A stretch of DNA of 64,000 bases from an uncultured Flavobacterium sp. (GTDB lineage Bacteria > Bacteroidota > Bacteroidia > Flavobacteriales > Flavobacteriaceae). The stretch lies in contig NZ_CAMLDD010000028.1 in NCBI RefSeq assembly GCF_946478785.1, positions 6,475-70,474 of the forward strand, written 5' to 3'. The notes below the pieces were generated by a model, which saw only the letters and a list, made by a program, of their open reading frames with translations, did no database searches and was not told the origin of the DNA. Below, one piece after another: positions 1-7,125 of this stretch (positions within the stretch are counted from its first letter, which is position 1; the number at the start of each line of letters is the position of its first letter). The translations under genes were made by a program, and so were the position numbers.

Positions 1-2000
1 GTTTTCTTTGCAGCTTTTGGTTCGTTTTTATCTAACTTTTTTGATGTGTAACGCACCGCTGGCTCATCGAGTTTAAAAATATCTGTATTGGTCATTTTAA
101 ACTCCTCACGTATTTTCGAAATCTTATCCGATTTGTAATTTTTAATCGCTGAGGACGTTAATTTTTCTTTACAGATGGTTTCTTCCGAAACAACAATTTC
201 AATTAATAATTTAGCTTTCATTAAGCGTAAAACAGCCTTAGTTTGCAGATCATCCAAAAAGGCTAATTCTTCATAAAATTCTTTTACTTTTTTAAATTTC
301 TGAATTTCAGCCATTTTCTGAAGGAGATCTGTAACCAATTTATCCATCGGTTTGAAAAAATAATCATAGGCTGCTACTACCCTTTCCTGAACAAAAAATA
401 AATCGACCGTTTCTTTATTGAAAATCTTATTGAGCTGATGAACGAATTTTTGCGATGGATCTATAAGCAATTCAATTGTTTCGAGACGTTTATGTGCCCA
501 AACGGAATGTTTTGATTTTTCTGAATTTACCGCATTTTCATTGTAACTAAAGCGATGATTGCGCCATTCCTGAGCTAAATCATTCCAGTTAAAACTGTTA
601 ATCAAATAGTTATGAATAAAGTTTTTGGTTTCTAAGTGCAAAGAATGTTTTAAAACTTCTTCGGTTGCTTTATTCAAAGCGTAATCCATTACATCTTGAT
701 CGTTCGAAATTCCATTCATCTGTAGCGGAGAAAGCAAAATAAGCCCATTTAAGGAAGTTAACCGTGAGAGGGCAACATATGCCTGTCCGGGTAAAAAAAC
801 TTGCGATACATCGAGCGCAGCTTTCTCAAAAGTTAATCCCTGACTTTTATGCACTGTAATCGCCCATGCCAATTTAAGCGGATAATGGGCAAAAGTTCCC
901 AAAACCTCCTCTTCTATTTCTTTTGTAAGTTCGTTTATCTTGTACCGAATGTTTTTCCACTCGTATTTCTCAACTTCAATAGTTTTATTCTCTTCAGGGA
1001 AATGCACAAAAATCTCCTCTGGCGAAAGTGACTTTATAACACCCATTTTACCATTAAAATACCTTTTATCAAAAGATAAATCGTTTTTTACAAACATTAC
1101 CTGTGCACCGACTTTCAGTTTAAGATTTTCTTCTACGGGGAATATTTTTTCCGGAAAATCCCCAACAATAAAAGGCTGAAAGTTATATTCTTTACCAGCC
1201 AAATCCCCTATTGCCTGCTCATTAATAGAGTCTGCTTTTGCATTATGTGTTGTAAGTGTAATATAACCGGGATTGTTTTTTAAATCAAAATCAGGTTTTA
1301 CATATTGATTCAAAACCTGAATATCCTGTGGCGTAATCTGATTGTTTCGAAGATTATTTAAAACCGAAATAAAAGAATCATCTGTTTGTCGGTAAATTGT
1401 AGATAATTCGATATAAATTGGCGGATTTTGCTGAATGACATGCGAATGGAAAAAGAATTTTCCTTTGTAATGATTTCGCAAAGTGCGCCATTCTTCATCC
1501 CTGATTACAGGGGGTAATTGCAATAAATCGCCAATAAAAAGTACCTGAACACCTCCAAAAGCCCTTGAATTCTTGCGTACTGTCTGCATCATAAAATCTA
1601 TAGCATCCAGTAAATCAGCACGAAGCATACTTACTTCATCAATAATCAGCAGTTCCATGTTTCTGATCACATTACGCTTGACATTATTCATTTTGAAATG
1701 CCTGCGCAACGTTTCCTTATTTTCAAATTTTACGGTTTCTGTAAACTGAGAATTATCTTCATAGGAAGGAATAAAAGCCGAAAATGGCAATTGAAACATA
1801 GAGTGTATAGTCACTCCTCCTGCATTTAAAGCTGCAATTCCGGTAGGCGCTACCACAACCGTGTTTTTATGTGTAGTCGCAATGATTTCGCGCAAAAGTG
1901 TCGTTTTTCCTGTCCCAGCCTTACCGGTTAGGAATATCGATTTTTGCGTTTGATTGATGAATTGTAAAGTGTAAGCTGCAGCTTCTGAAACGTTTTGCAT
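1..2000 (-). CDS. PIF1/RecD2-like AAA helicase, partial (C-terminus off the window)
   Basis: An uninterrupted reading frame runs from an ATG at 2000 leftward past base 1 (about 666 residues visible). It carries Walker A GKAGTGKTT (residues 26-34), APTGIAA (about 51-57), Walker B IIDEVSML (about 119-126), GDLLQLPPV, and a late HKSQG plus YVALSR motif. These are the signature order of SF1B PIF1/RecD2 helicases, which unwind DNA 5'-3' using ATP. After the helicase core, roughly the last 250 visible residues are a charged helical extension typical of the Bacteroidota version, often annotated as AAA family ATPase or helix-turn-helix protein. It is transcribed away from the skp-like gene, from which a terminator separates it. 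The stop codon lies outside the window. The family is clear; the exact cellular role is inferred. Confidence 0.9.
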   Translation of the reverse strand, partial: MQNVSEAAAYTLQFINQTQKSIFLTGKAGTGKTTLLREIIATTHKNTVVVAPTGIAALNAGGVTIHSMFQLPFSAFIPSYEDNSQFTETVKFENKETLRRHFKMNNVKRNVIRNMELLIIDEVSMLRADLLDAIDFMMQTVRKNSRAFGGVQVLFIGDLLQLPPVIRDEEWRTLRNHYKGKFFFHSHVIQQNPPIYIELSTIYRQTDDSFISVLNNLRNNQITPQDIQVLNQYVKPDFDLKNNPGYITLTTHNAKADSINEQAIGDLAGKEYNFQPFIVGDFPEKIFPVEENLKLKVGAQVMFVKNDLSFDKRYFNGKMGVIKSLSPEEIFVHFPEENKTIEVEKYEWKNIRYKINELTKEIEEEVLGTFAHYPLKLAWAITVHKSQGLTFEKAALDVSQVFLPGQAYVALSRLTSLNGLILLSPLQMNGISNDQDVMDYALNKATEEVLKHSLHLETKNFIHNYLINSFNWNDLAQEWRNHRFSYNENAVNSEKSKHSVWAHKRLETIELLIDPSQKFVHQLNKIFNKETVDLFFVQERVVAAYDYFFKPMDKLVTDLLQKMAEIQKFKKVKEFYEELAFLDDLQTKAVLRLMKAKLLIEIVVSEETICKEKLTSSAIKNYKSDKISKIREEFKMTNTDIFKLDEPAVRYTSKKLDKNEPKAAKK

Positions 2001-2018
2001 TGGGCGTATATTGAAGAC

Positions 2019-2026
2019 TAAAAGTA
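2019..2026 (-). promoter_or_regulatory. possible -7 promoter box for the helicase gene
   Basis: On the minus strand this reads TACTTTTA, one base off the Bacteroidota TAnnTTTG -7 consensus, 18 bases upstream of the helicase ATG. No clear TTG -33 element was seen. Confidence 0.3.
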
Positions 2027-2045
2027 TCGCATTTTTATAAAATAA

Positions 2046-2080
2046 AAAAACCTAAATCTGTTAATTAGATTTAGGTTTTT
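2046..2080 (-). terminator. intrinsic terminator of the skp-like gene
   Basis: A perfect 14-bp inverted repeat (AAAAACCTAAATCT ... AGATTTAGGTTTTT) with a 7-base loop lies just downstream of the skp-like stop codon, and a T-run follows on the minus strand. Confidence 0.85.
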
Positions 2081-2103
2081 AAAATAGTTAGTTATTTTGG
2101 TTG

Positions 2104-2679
2104 TTATTTTTTAGCCTCTTCTTTAGTTGCAGCTTTTTCATCTGTTTTTGGCTCAGCTTTGTATTTATCGTTCAGGCCTTTGATAATTTCTTTAGTGATA
2201 TCATATTTATCTTCTGCATATAAAACTGTTGCAGCATCGCCTGTACCGTAGATATAAGAATATCCGTTTTTCTTTCCGTAATCTTTGATGAATTTTTTAA
2301 CACCGCTTACAAGAGAATCCATTTCAACACCACTTTCCTGTTGCAATTGCTGTGCTAATTGTTGTTGGGCATAACCCAATTGTTGTTCTCTTTTTTGTAA
2401 TTCCGCACCTCTTTGCTGTGCCCAGGCCTGACCATTTGCTTGTGCCTGGCTTTGAAAATTAGCAGCATCTTGTTTAAAACGATTTATCTCAGCTTGCAAT
2501 TGTCTTCCTTTTTCTTCTGATTGTGCTTTGTATTTTGCTTCAAGGTCTTTTGCTTCAGTGTACTCTTTCATCAAAACCGAAGTATCTACGTAAGCTGTTT
2601 TTACTTCCTTTACTTCAGCTGTTTTATTACATGAAACAACTAAAACCGAAAGCGCGATAATTACTAATGCTTTTTTCAT
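2104..2679 (-). CDS. OmpH/Skp family lipoprotein chaperone
   Basis: 191 residues. It has a lipoprotein signal peptide (MKKALVIIALSVLVVSC, lipid-modified Cys at 17), then an alpha-helical, Gln/Lys-rich middle (coiled coil, about residues 40-120) and a C-terminal segment around SYIYGTGDAATVLYAEDKYD. This layout matches the OmpH/Skp family, periplasmic holdase chaperones that escort unfolded outer-membrane proteins. A longer frame begins at 2715, but a TATTTTTG promoter box lies at 2713-2720, so that ATG would precede the transcript start. The ATG at 2679, directly ahead of the signal peptide, is therefore preferred. The tail is Lys/Glu-rich. It is monocistronic, with a strong terminator downstream. 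Confidence 0.88.
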   Translation of the reverse strand: MKKALVIIALSVLVVSCNKTAEVKEVKTAYVDTSVLMKEYTEAKDLEAKYKAQSEEKGRQLQAEINRFKQDAANFQSQAQANGQAWAQQRGAELQKREQQLGYAQQQLAQQLQQESGVEMDSLVSGVKKFIKDYGKKNGYSYIYGTGDAATVLYAEDKYDITKEIIKGLNDKYKAEPKTDEKAATKEEAKK

Positions 2680-2712
2680 TTTCTGAATTTCTATTTTTTT
2701 ATGTATGAAAGA

Positions 2713-2720
2713 CAAAAATA
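2713..2720 (-). promoter_or_regulatory. -7 promoter box of the skp-like gene
   Basis: The minus strand reads TATTTTTG, an exact TAnnTTTG match, 34 bases ahead of the chosen start. It decides the start codon in favour of 2679. Confidence 0.55.
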
Positions 2721-2912
2721 TAAAAAAATAAATAGCATCGACATAAAGTTTAAAAAATGAGCTAATTTTATGATATTAGTTTTCTTTATTATACCTGATT
2801 TTACTATAAAATATCACTATTAAAACCGACTTTCATAGCTTTAATTATAACCCTTTTTTCAAAATAGACAACAATTCTCCTCAACAAGACTAAAAAACAT
2901 CCGCAAATGCGC

Positions 2913-3773
2913 TTATTTCGCGTTTTGGCTGTTTTTTAAGACATAAATGTGCGATGAATACTCTTTTGTTCGCCCTGCTTTTAAATTTGATTTTAATCCG
3001 ATAAAAAAAGCACTAATATAATTCATTTTTCCTGTTTTGTATTTTTCTGATAATAAGCTCACGTAAAAAGAATCAAATTTCATTGGAAGCACTTTTTCCA
3101 GTTTCATATCAACTTTTTCAAAAAGCGATTGGATAGCTTTTTTTGAGAAATGCCAAAAATGAATGGGCACATCAAAAGCTGCCCAAAATTCTTTGTAGTG
3201 TTTTGCATCGTATGATTTAAAATTTGGAACCGCAACAATTAATGTTCCAGTTGGTTTTAATAAACGCTTCAATTCCTGAATTTGAAGTTCTAAATTTGGA
3301 ACGTGTTCTAAAACATGCCACATTGTAATCACATCAAATGAATTATTTTCAAGAGTATCAATTTCATTCACAAAAGATATTCCTTTTTGTATCGCAATAT
3401 TTTTTGCCCGTTCGCTTGGTTCTACTCCAACAGTTTCCCATCCGTCATTTTTTGCAGCCAATAAGAAATCTCCGGTTCCGGAACCAATATCTAAAATTCT
3501 TCCTTTTTGCGATTGTTGGGAATTAATTAAATTTAGTTTGTTCTTCAACGCTATATTTTTGACAAAATGATAGGCTTTTTCAAACAATGAACGTTTGTTA
3601 TCAGTGTGTGAAATATAATCTTCACTTTCATAATATTTTCCAAGATTTTCTAAATCCGGTTGTGGAGATGTAATTAGCATGTCTAAAGTTTCATCATGAT
3701 ACAACTCAAAAATTTCTTTAGAAACAGAATGGTCTTTTACAGTAAGAAAATGTTTTTTGTTTAAAACGTCCAT
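2913..3773 (-). CDS. class I SAM-dependent methyltransferase
   Basis: 286 residues. The Rossmann-type S-adenosylmethionine pocket is visible as ILDIGSGTGDF (residues 93-103), followed by the acidic strand end GVEPSE (about 115-121) and the MWHVLEHVPN segment (about 150), which is diagnostic of Methyltransf_23/UbiE-like enzymes. The C-terminal part (FWHFSKKAIQSLFEK) is the cap seen in methyltransferases acting on lipid or polysaccharide intermediates. The N-terminal 60 residues resemble the segment preceding the fold in O-antigen-type methyltransferases. The substrate cannot be told from sequence. It lies 52 bases downstream of the GNAT gene in the same direction, so co-transcription is possible. 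Confidence 0.88.
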   Translation of the reverse strand: MDVLNKKHFLTVKDHSVSKEIFELYHDETLDMLITSPQPDLENLGKYYESEDYISHTDNKRSLFEKAYHFVKNIALKNKLNLINSQQSQKGRILDIGSGTGDFLLAAKNDGWETVGVEPSERAKNIAIQKGISFVNEIDTLENNSFDVITMWHVLEHVPNLELQIQELKRLLKPTGTLIVAVPNFKSYDAKHYKEFWAAFDVPIHFWHFSKKAIQSLFEKVDMKLEKVLPMKFDSFYVSLLSEKYKTGKMNYISAFFIGLKSNLKAGRTKEYSSHIYVLKNSQNAK

Positions 3774-3825
3774 TTATAATTAGTAGGTATTTGGTTTAAT
3801 TTTAAGGTTGTTGTTTATTTAATTA

Positions 3826-4290
3826 TTATTGTTTCCAATATATTTTTACACCCGACATCTTTTCATTTTCAATTCTTATGTCTGGCAAAACTTCAAAACC
3901 GTTTTTAATATAAAAAGGTATTGGAGACTTATAAATTTCTTCATTTTGTTTTACTTCATTTTCCTGATCGATAACCCAACCCTTCAAGTTAGTGTTATTC
4001 TTTTTTATTTCATTTATCAAAAATGTACCATTACCCCTTCCCTGAATTTTACTATCTACAATAATAGCAAACCAATTTTCTCCATCTCTCAAAAAAGTAA
4101 ATGCCCATCCAATAATTTTATCAGAATCATCAATCAGCAAATAATGCTTTGTATTCGAAATTCCGTTTAAATACAAATTAAAATCTTCAGGAGTTTTCAA
4201 ATGCAATTTAGCCGGATATTTGTTATTCCAAATTTCACGTAAAACTTCTTTTTCTTCTAATGATAAAATTTCTTGTTTAATGATTTTCAC
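3826..4290 (-). CDS. GNAT family N-acetyltransferase
   Basis: 154 residues. The acetyl-CoA pyrophosphate-binding motif A is present as QGRGNG (residues 83-88) after the beta strand NWFAIIVD, with downstream helix FLINEIKK and a C-terminal FYIKNGFEV strand-loop typical of GCN5-related acetyltransferases. The acceptor is unknown. The only plausible start is GTG (4288-4290); no in-frame ATG lies nearby. It precedes the methyltransferase in the same orientation. Confidence 0.82.
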   Translation of the reverse strand: MKIIKQEILSLEEKEVLREIWNNKYPAKLHLKTPEDFNLYLNGISNTKHYLLIDDSDKIIGWAFTFLRDGENWFAIIVDSKIQGRGNGTFLINEIKKNNTNLKGWVIDQENEVKQNEEIYKSPIPFYIKNGFEVLPDIRIENEKMSGVKIYWKQ

Positions 4291-4334
4291 AATTTAAAAG
4301 ATTAATTAATTTTAAAATCAAGAATTTTTGAAAT

Positions 4335-4350
4335 AGTTTCACGTGGAACA
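4335..4350. other. parS-like site (15/16)
   Basis: The minus strand reads TGTTCCACGTGAAACT, differing from the parS consensus TGTTNCACGTGAAACA only in the last base. It lies between the GNAT gene and mnmG and belongs to the larger cluster at 6415-6725. ParB binding is inferred. Confidence 0.65.
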
Positions 4351-4382
4351 ATTTAATTATTTTCGCTTTTGCACATTTAATC

Positions 4383-4463
4383 GTAGAGGCACACAGCAGT
4401 GCATCTACGCTCCAATGATTTTCACTAAATTAGTGTGTTAGATGCACTGCTGTGCATCTCTAC
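4383..4463. repeat. REP-like inverted repeat downstream of mnmG
   Basis: Two arms of 25 bases (4383-4407 and 4439-4463) are inverted repeats with three mismatches. The inner 16 bases, CACAGCAGTGCATCTA, are perfectly complementary to TAGATGCACTGCTGTG, with a loop of about 31 bases. It sits between mnmG and the GNAT gene and is probably one copy of a dispersed palindromic element. It may also act as a transcriptional or mRNA 3' end for mnmG. Confidence 0.7.
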
Positions 4464-4479
4464 AATAAACAATCGGTTA

Positions 4480-6351
4480 CTATCTTCCCATATAAATCAA
4501 CAGCACTGAAATATCACTTGGTGACACACCGCTAATTCTTGAAGCCTGCGAAATTGTCACAGGGCGAATTTTACTCAATTTTTGCTTTGCTTCAATAGAC
4601 ATAGATTTAATTTTGTCGTAATCGAAATTCTCCGGAATTTTCACTTCTTCTAAACGAGTTAGTTTATCAGCGTTGTTTCTTTCCTTTTCGATATAACCAG
4701 AATATTTAACCTGGATTTCGGCTTGTTCCAAAATTTCCTGATCAACATCATTTTCTTCTATATATGCTTTTACTTTTTCAAATTTCATCATATCCTCCAA
4801 ATCAATTTGTGGACGAGAAAAAACCTTGAACATTTTATCACCTTGCGAAATCGGTGCTGTTTCTTTTGCCTCTAAAATTGGATTTGTTTCGGCAACCGAT
4901 ACACTTGTCTCTCTAAAGAAAACAACCATCTTTTCAGACTCGTTTAATTTTTGTTCCATTCGGCGTAATCGTTTTTCAGAAGCCAGACCAATTTCATGCG
5001 ACATTGGCGTCAATCTAAAATCGGCATTATCCTGACGCAACAACGTTCTGTATTCTGCTCTTGATGTAAACATACGATAAGGTTCTTCTGTTCCTTTCGT
5101 TATTAAATCATCGATCAATACTCCAATATAAGCTTCGTCACGTTTTAAAATTAAAGGTGCTTTTTCATGTACTTTTAAATGCGCATTTATTCCCGCCATC
5201 AAACCTTGCGAAGCCGCTTCTTCATATCCTGTTGTTCCATTTATTTGTCCGGCAAAATACAAACCTTCAACCAACTTTGTTTCCAAAGTATGTTTCAATT
5301 GTGTTGGTGGAAAATAATCATATTCGATTGCATAACCAGGACGAAAGAATTTCACTTTTTCAAAACCGGCAACAGAACTCAAAGCTTTAAATTGAATATC
5401 CTCAGGAAGCGAAGTCGAAAATCCGTTTACATAAACTTCACAAGTATTCCATCCTTCCGGCTCAACAAAAAGCTGATGACGTTCTTTATCTGCAAAACGA
5501 TTTATTTTATCTTCAATCGAAGGGCAGTATCTTGGACCAAGACTTTTTATTCTACCGTTGAACATTGGTGAGCGATCAAAACCTTCTCTTAAAATATCAT
5601 GAACATCCAATGACGTGTATGTCATGTGACAAGATCTCTGATGCGTCAAAGGTGTGGTCAAATCAGAATACGAAAACTTATCTGGCTTTGCATCTCCTTT
5701 TTCTTCGTTCATTTTCGAATAATCCAAAGAACGTCCATCAACTCGTGGCGGCGTTCCTGTTTTCATTCTTCCTGCTTCAAAACCTGCTTTCACCAAATCT
5801 TCGGTAATTCCGGTCGCAGCACTTTCACCAGCTCTTCCTCCGCCAAATTGTTTTTCTCCAATATGAATCAAACCATTCAAGAAAGTTCCGTTTGTCAAGA
5901 CAACAGATTTCGATCGAATCTCTACTCCTAACGAAGTTTTAATTCCTTTTATTTTTCCGTTCTCAATAATTAAACCTTTTACCATCTCCTGGTAGAAATC
6001 CAAATTTGGAGTTCCCTCCAGCATCATTCTCCATTCTTCAGCAAAACGCATACGATCGCTTTGAACTCTAGGCGACCACATTGCAGGCCCTTTTGATTTA
6101 TTCAACATCTTAAACTGAATTGCAGTTCGGTCTGAAACAATTCCAGAGTATCCTCCAAGCGCATCAATCTCACGCACAATTTGTCCTTTTGCAATTCCAC
6201 CCATCGCTGGGTTACAAGACATCTGTGCAATGTTCTGCAGGCTCATCGTAACCAACAAGGTTTTCGATCCCAAATTTGCGGCCGCTGCCGCAGCTTCAGA
6301 TCCGGCATGACCTGCACCAACCACTATAACATCGTATTCTTCTAAAAACAT
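4480..6351 (-). CDS. mnmG: tRNA uridine-5-carboxymethylaminomethyl modification enzyme MnmG
   Basis: 623 residues, the usual length. The N-terminal FAD-binding motif VGAGHAGSEAA (residues 11-21) and the family hallmark GGIAKGQIVREIDALGG (about 50-66) are intact, as are the GRAGESAA loop and the C-terminal helical tRNA-binding part ending in SGVSPSDISVLLIYMGR. With MnmE it installs the cmnm5 group on wobble U34 of tRNAs. In many bacteria mnmG (gidA) lies close to the replication origin; here parS-like sites flank it on both sides. Confidence 0.98.
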   Translation of the reverse strand: MFLEEYDVIVVGAGHAGSEAAAAAANLGSKTLLVTMSLQNIAQMSCNPAMGGIAKGQIVREIDALGGYSGIVSDRTAIQFKMLNKSKGPAMWSPRVQSDRMRFAEEWRMMLEGTPNLDFYQEMVKGLIIENGKIKGIKTSLGVEIRSKSVVLTNGTFLNGLIHIGEKQFGGGRAGESAATGITEDLVKAGFEAGRMKTGTPPRVDGRSLDYSKMNEEKGDAKPDKFSYSDLTTPLTHQRSCHMTYTSLDVHDILREGFDRSPMFNGRIKSLGPRYCPSIEDKINRFADKERHQLFVEPEGWNTCEVYVNGFSTSLPEDIQFKALSSVAGFEKVKFFRPGYAIEYDYFPPTQLKHTLETKLVEGLYFAGQINGTTGYEEAASQGLMAGINAHLKVHEKAPLILKRDEAYIGVLIDDLITKGTEEPYRMFTSRAEYRTLLRQDNADFRLTPMSHEIGLASEKRLRRMEQKLNESEKMVVFFRETSVSVAETNPILEAKETAPISQGDKMFKVFSRPQIDLEDMMKFEKVKAYIEENDVDQEILEQAEIQVKYSGYIEKERNNADKLTRLEEVKIPENFDYDKIKSMSIEAKQKLSKIRPVTISQASRISGVSPSDISVLLIYMGR

Positions 6352-6414
6352 TTTATCTCTTATTCTCCGGGATACCGTTGAAGTCGGCTCTCAGAATTAA
6401 CTTCTTTATTCTTT

Positions 6415-6430
6415 TGTTCCACGTGGAACG
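6415..6430. other. parS-like site (14/16)
   Basis: Reads TGTTCCACGTGGAACG: an intact CACGTG core with a perfectly palindromic GTTCCACGTGGAAC, two bases off the parS consensus. Confidence 0.6.
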
Positions 6431-6438
6431 ATGTAAAA

Positions 6439-6459
6439 GTTTCAGGTTTCAGGTTTCAG
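6439..6459. repeat. three tandem GTTTCAG heptamers
   Basis: GTTTCAG is repeated exactly three times in tandem. The same heptamer recurs in an inverted-repeat element at 17245-17310, so it belongs to a small dispersed repeat family in this genome. Confidence 0.7.
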
Positions 6460-6475
6460 GTTCTCAAATTACGAA

Positions 6476-6491
6476 AGTTCCACGTGGAACA
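6476..6491. other. parS-like site (14/16)
   Basis: Reads AGTTCCACGTGGAACA. The palindromic 14-base core is identical to the site at 6415-6430. Confidence 0.6.
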
Positions 6492-6580
6492 TTTGTCGAG
6501 GTTTTTTTTCAAAACTAAAAATTAAAACTTTCAACATCACAAGTTCAACGTGGAGCTTTTGTTTTCCTTAAAGCTAAAAA

Positions 6581-6596
6581 TGTTTCACGTGAAACG
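6581..6596. other. parS-like site (15/16)
   Basis: Reads TGTTTCACGTGAAACG, one terminal base off the parS consensus. Confidence 0.75.
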
Positions 6597-6625
6597 TTTC
6601 AAAACTCTTACGCAAAACTTAAACG

Positions 6626-6641
6626 TGTTTCACGTGGAACA
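6626..6641. other. exact parS consensus site (minus strand)
   Basis: The minus strand reads TGTTCCACGTGAAACA, an exact match to the TGTTNCACGTGAAACA parS consensus bound by ParB/Spo0J proteins across bacteria. Confidence 0.85.
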
Positions 6642-6705
6642 CCTGATTCTATTTTTTCCAATTTCAACTTGAAACTTGAAACTAAAAAACTTTAAACAAA
6701 CTTCT

Positions 6706-7125
6706 CTACTGTTCCACGTGAAACATCTCTATTTTTTCATCCTCTTTTGAACGCATTAATTCAGCGTCTTTATCTGATTTGTCTTTGTATCCACAGTAAT
6801 GTAATATACCGTGAGCCAAAACACGTTTCAATTCTTCTTCAAAAGAAACATTGAAATCCTTTGCGTTGTCTTGTACTCTTTCTACAGAAACAAAAATATC
6901 GCCGTTTAGTTCGTTACCAACTGTGTAATCAAAACTGATAATATCTGTTAGTGTATCGTGATCCAAATATTCTACATTTATCTTATGAAGATATTCATCA
7001 TCACAAAAAATGTAATTTATCTCCCCTTCGTTTTTATTCTCAGAAACGATTACAGCACTTAACCAATCAGAAAAGGCTTGTTCATTATCTAATGTAAATT
7101 CGGTTTCGTAATTAAAATTGATCAT
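6706..7125 (-). CDS. ybeY: rRNA maturation endoribonuclease YbeY
   Basis: 139 residues. The metal-binding motif region reads AHGILHYCGYKDKSD (residues 104-118). His105 and His109 of the H-x3-H-x5-H motif are present, but the third position is Asp115 instead of His, a substitution I believe is common in Bacteroidota YbeY. The conserved N-terminal sequence YLDHDTLTDIISFDY (about 53-67) confirms the family, a single-strand RNase for 16S rRNA 3' maturation and 70S quality control. The start codon overlaps the DUF4175 stop as ATGA, so the two are translationally coupled. The last six codons (MFHVEQ) are formed by an exact parS site. Confidence 0.95.
   Translation of the reverse strand: MINFNYETEFTLDNEQAFSDWLSAVIVSENKNEGEINYIFCDDEYLHKINVEYLDHDTLTDIISFDYTVGNELNGDIFVSVERVQDNAKDFNVSFEEELKRVLAHGILHYCGYKDKSDKDAELMRSKEDEKIEMFHVEQ
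6710..6725. other. exact parS consensus site overlapping the ybeY 3' end
   Basis: The plus strand reads TGTTCCACGTGAAACA, an exact parS match. It lies inside the last codons of ybeY and encodes the C-terminal residues MFHVEQ, so the site and the reading frame share sequence. Confidence 0.85.

Larger units (their letters stand above)
6352..6705. other. gene-free 354-bp region holding a parS-like cluster
   Basis: Between mnmG and ybeY there is no reading frame. The stretch carries four CACGTG-centred palindromes matching the parS consensus (listed separately), a degenerate relative at 6542-6557 (AGTTCAACGTGGAGCT), three tandem GTTTCAG heptamers (6439-6459), and an AACTTGAAACTTGAAACT stretch near 6666. 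A fifth parS-like site lies in the end of ybeY. Confidence 0.75.

Noticed and set aside
849..1179. Two short plus-strand frames within the left 2 kb
   Set aside because: They overlap the helicase coding sequence on the other strand and have no similarity I recognise.
6542..6557. AGTTCAACGTGGAGCT as a parS site
   Set aside because: The CACGTG core is broken (AACGTG), so it is noted only as a degenerate relative.
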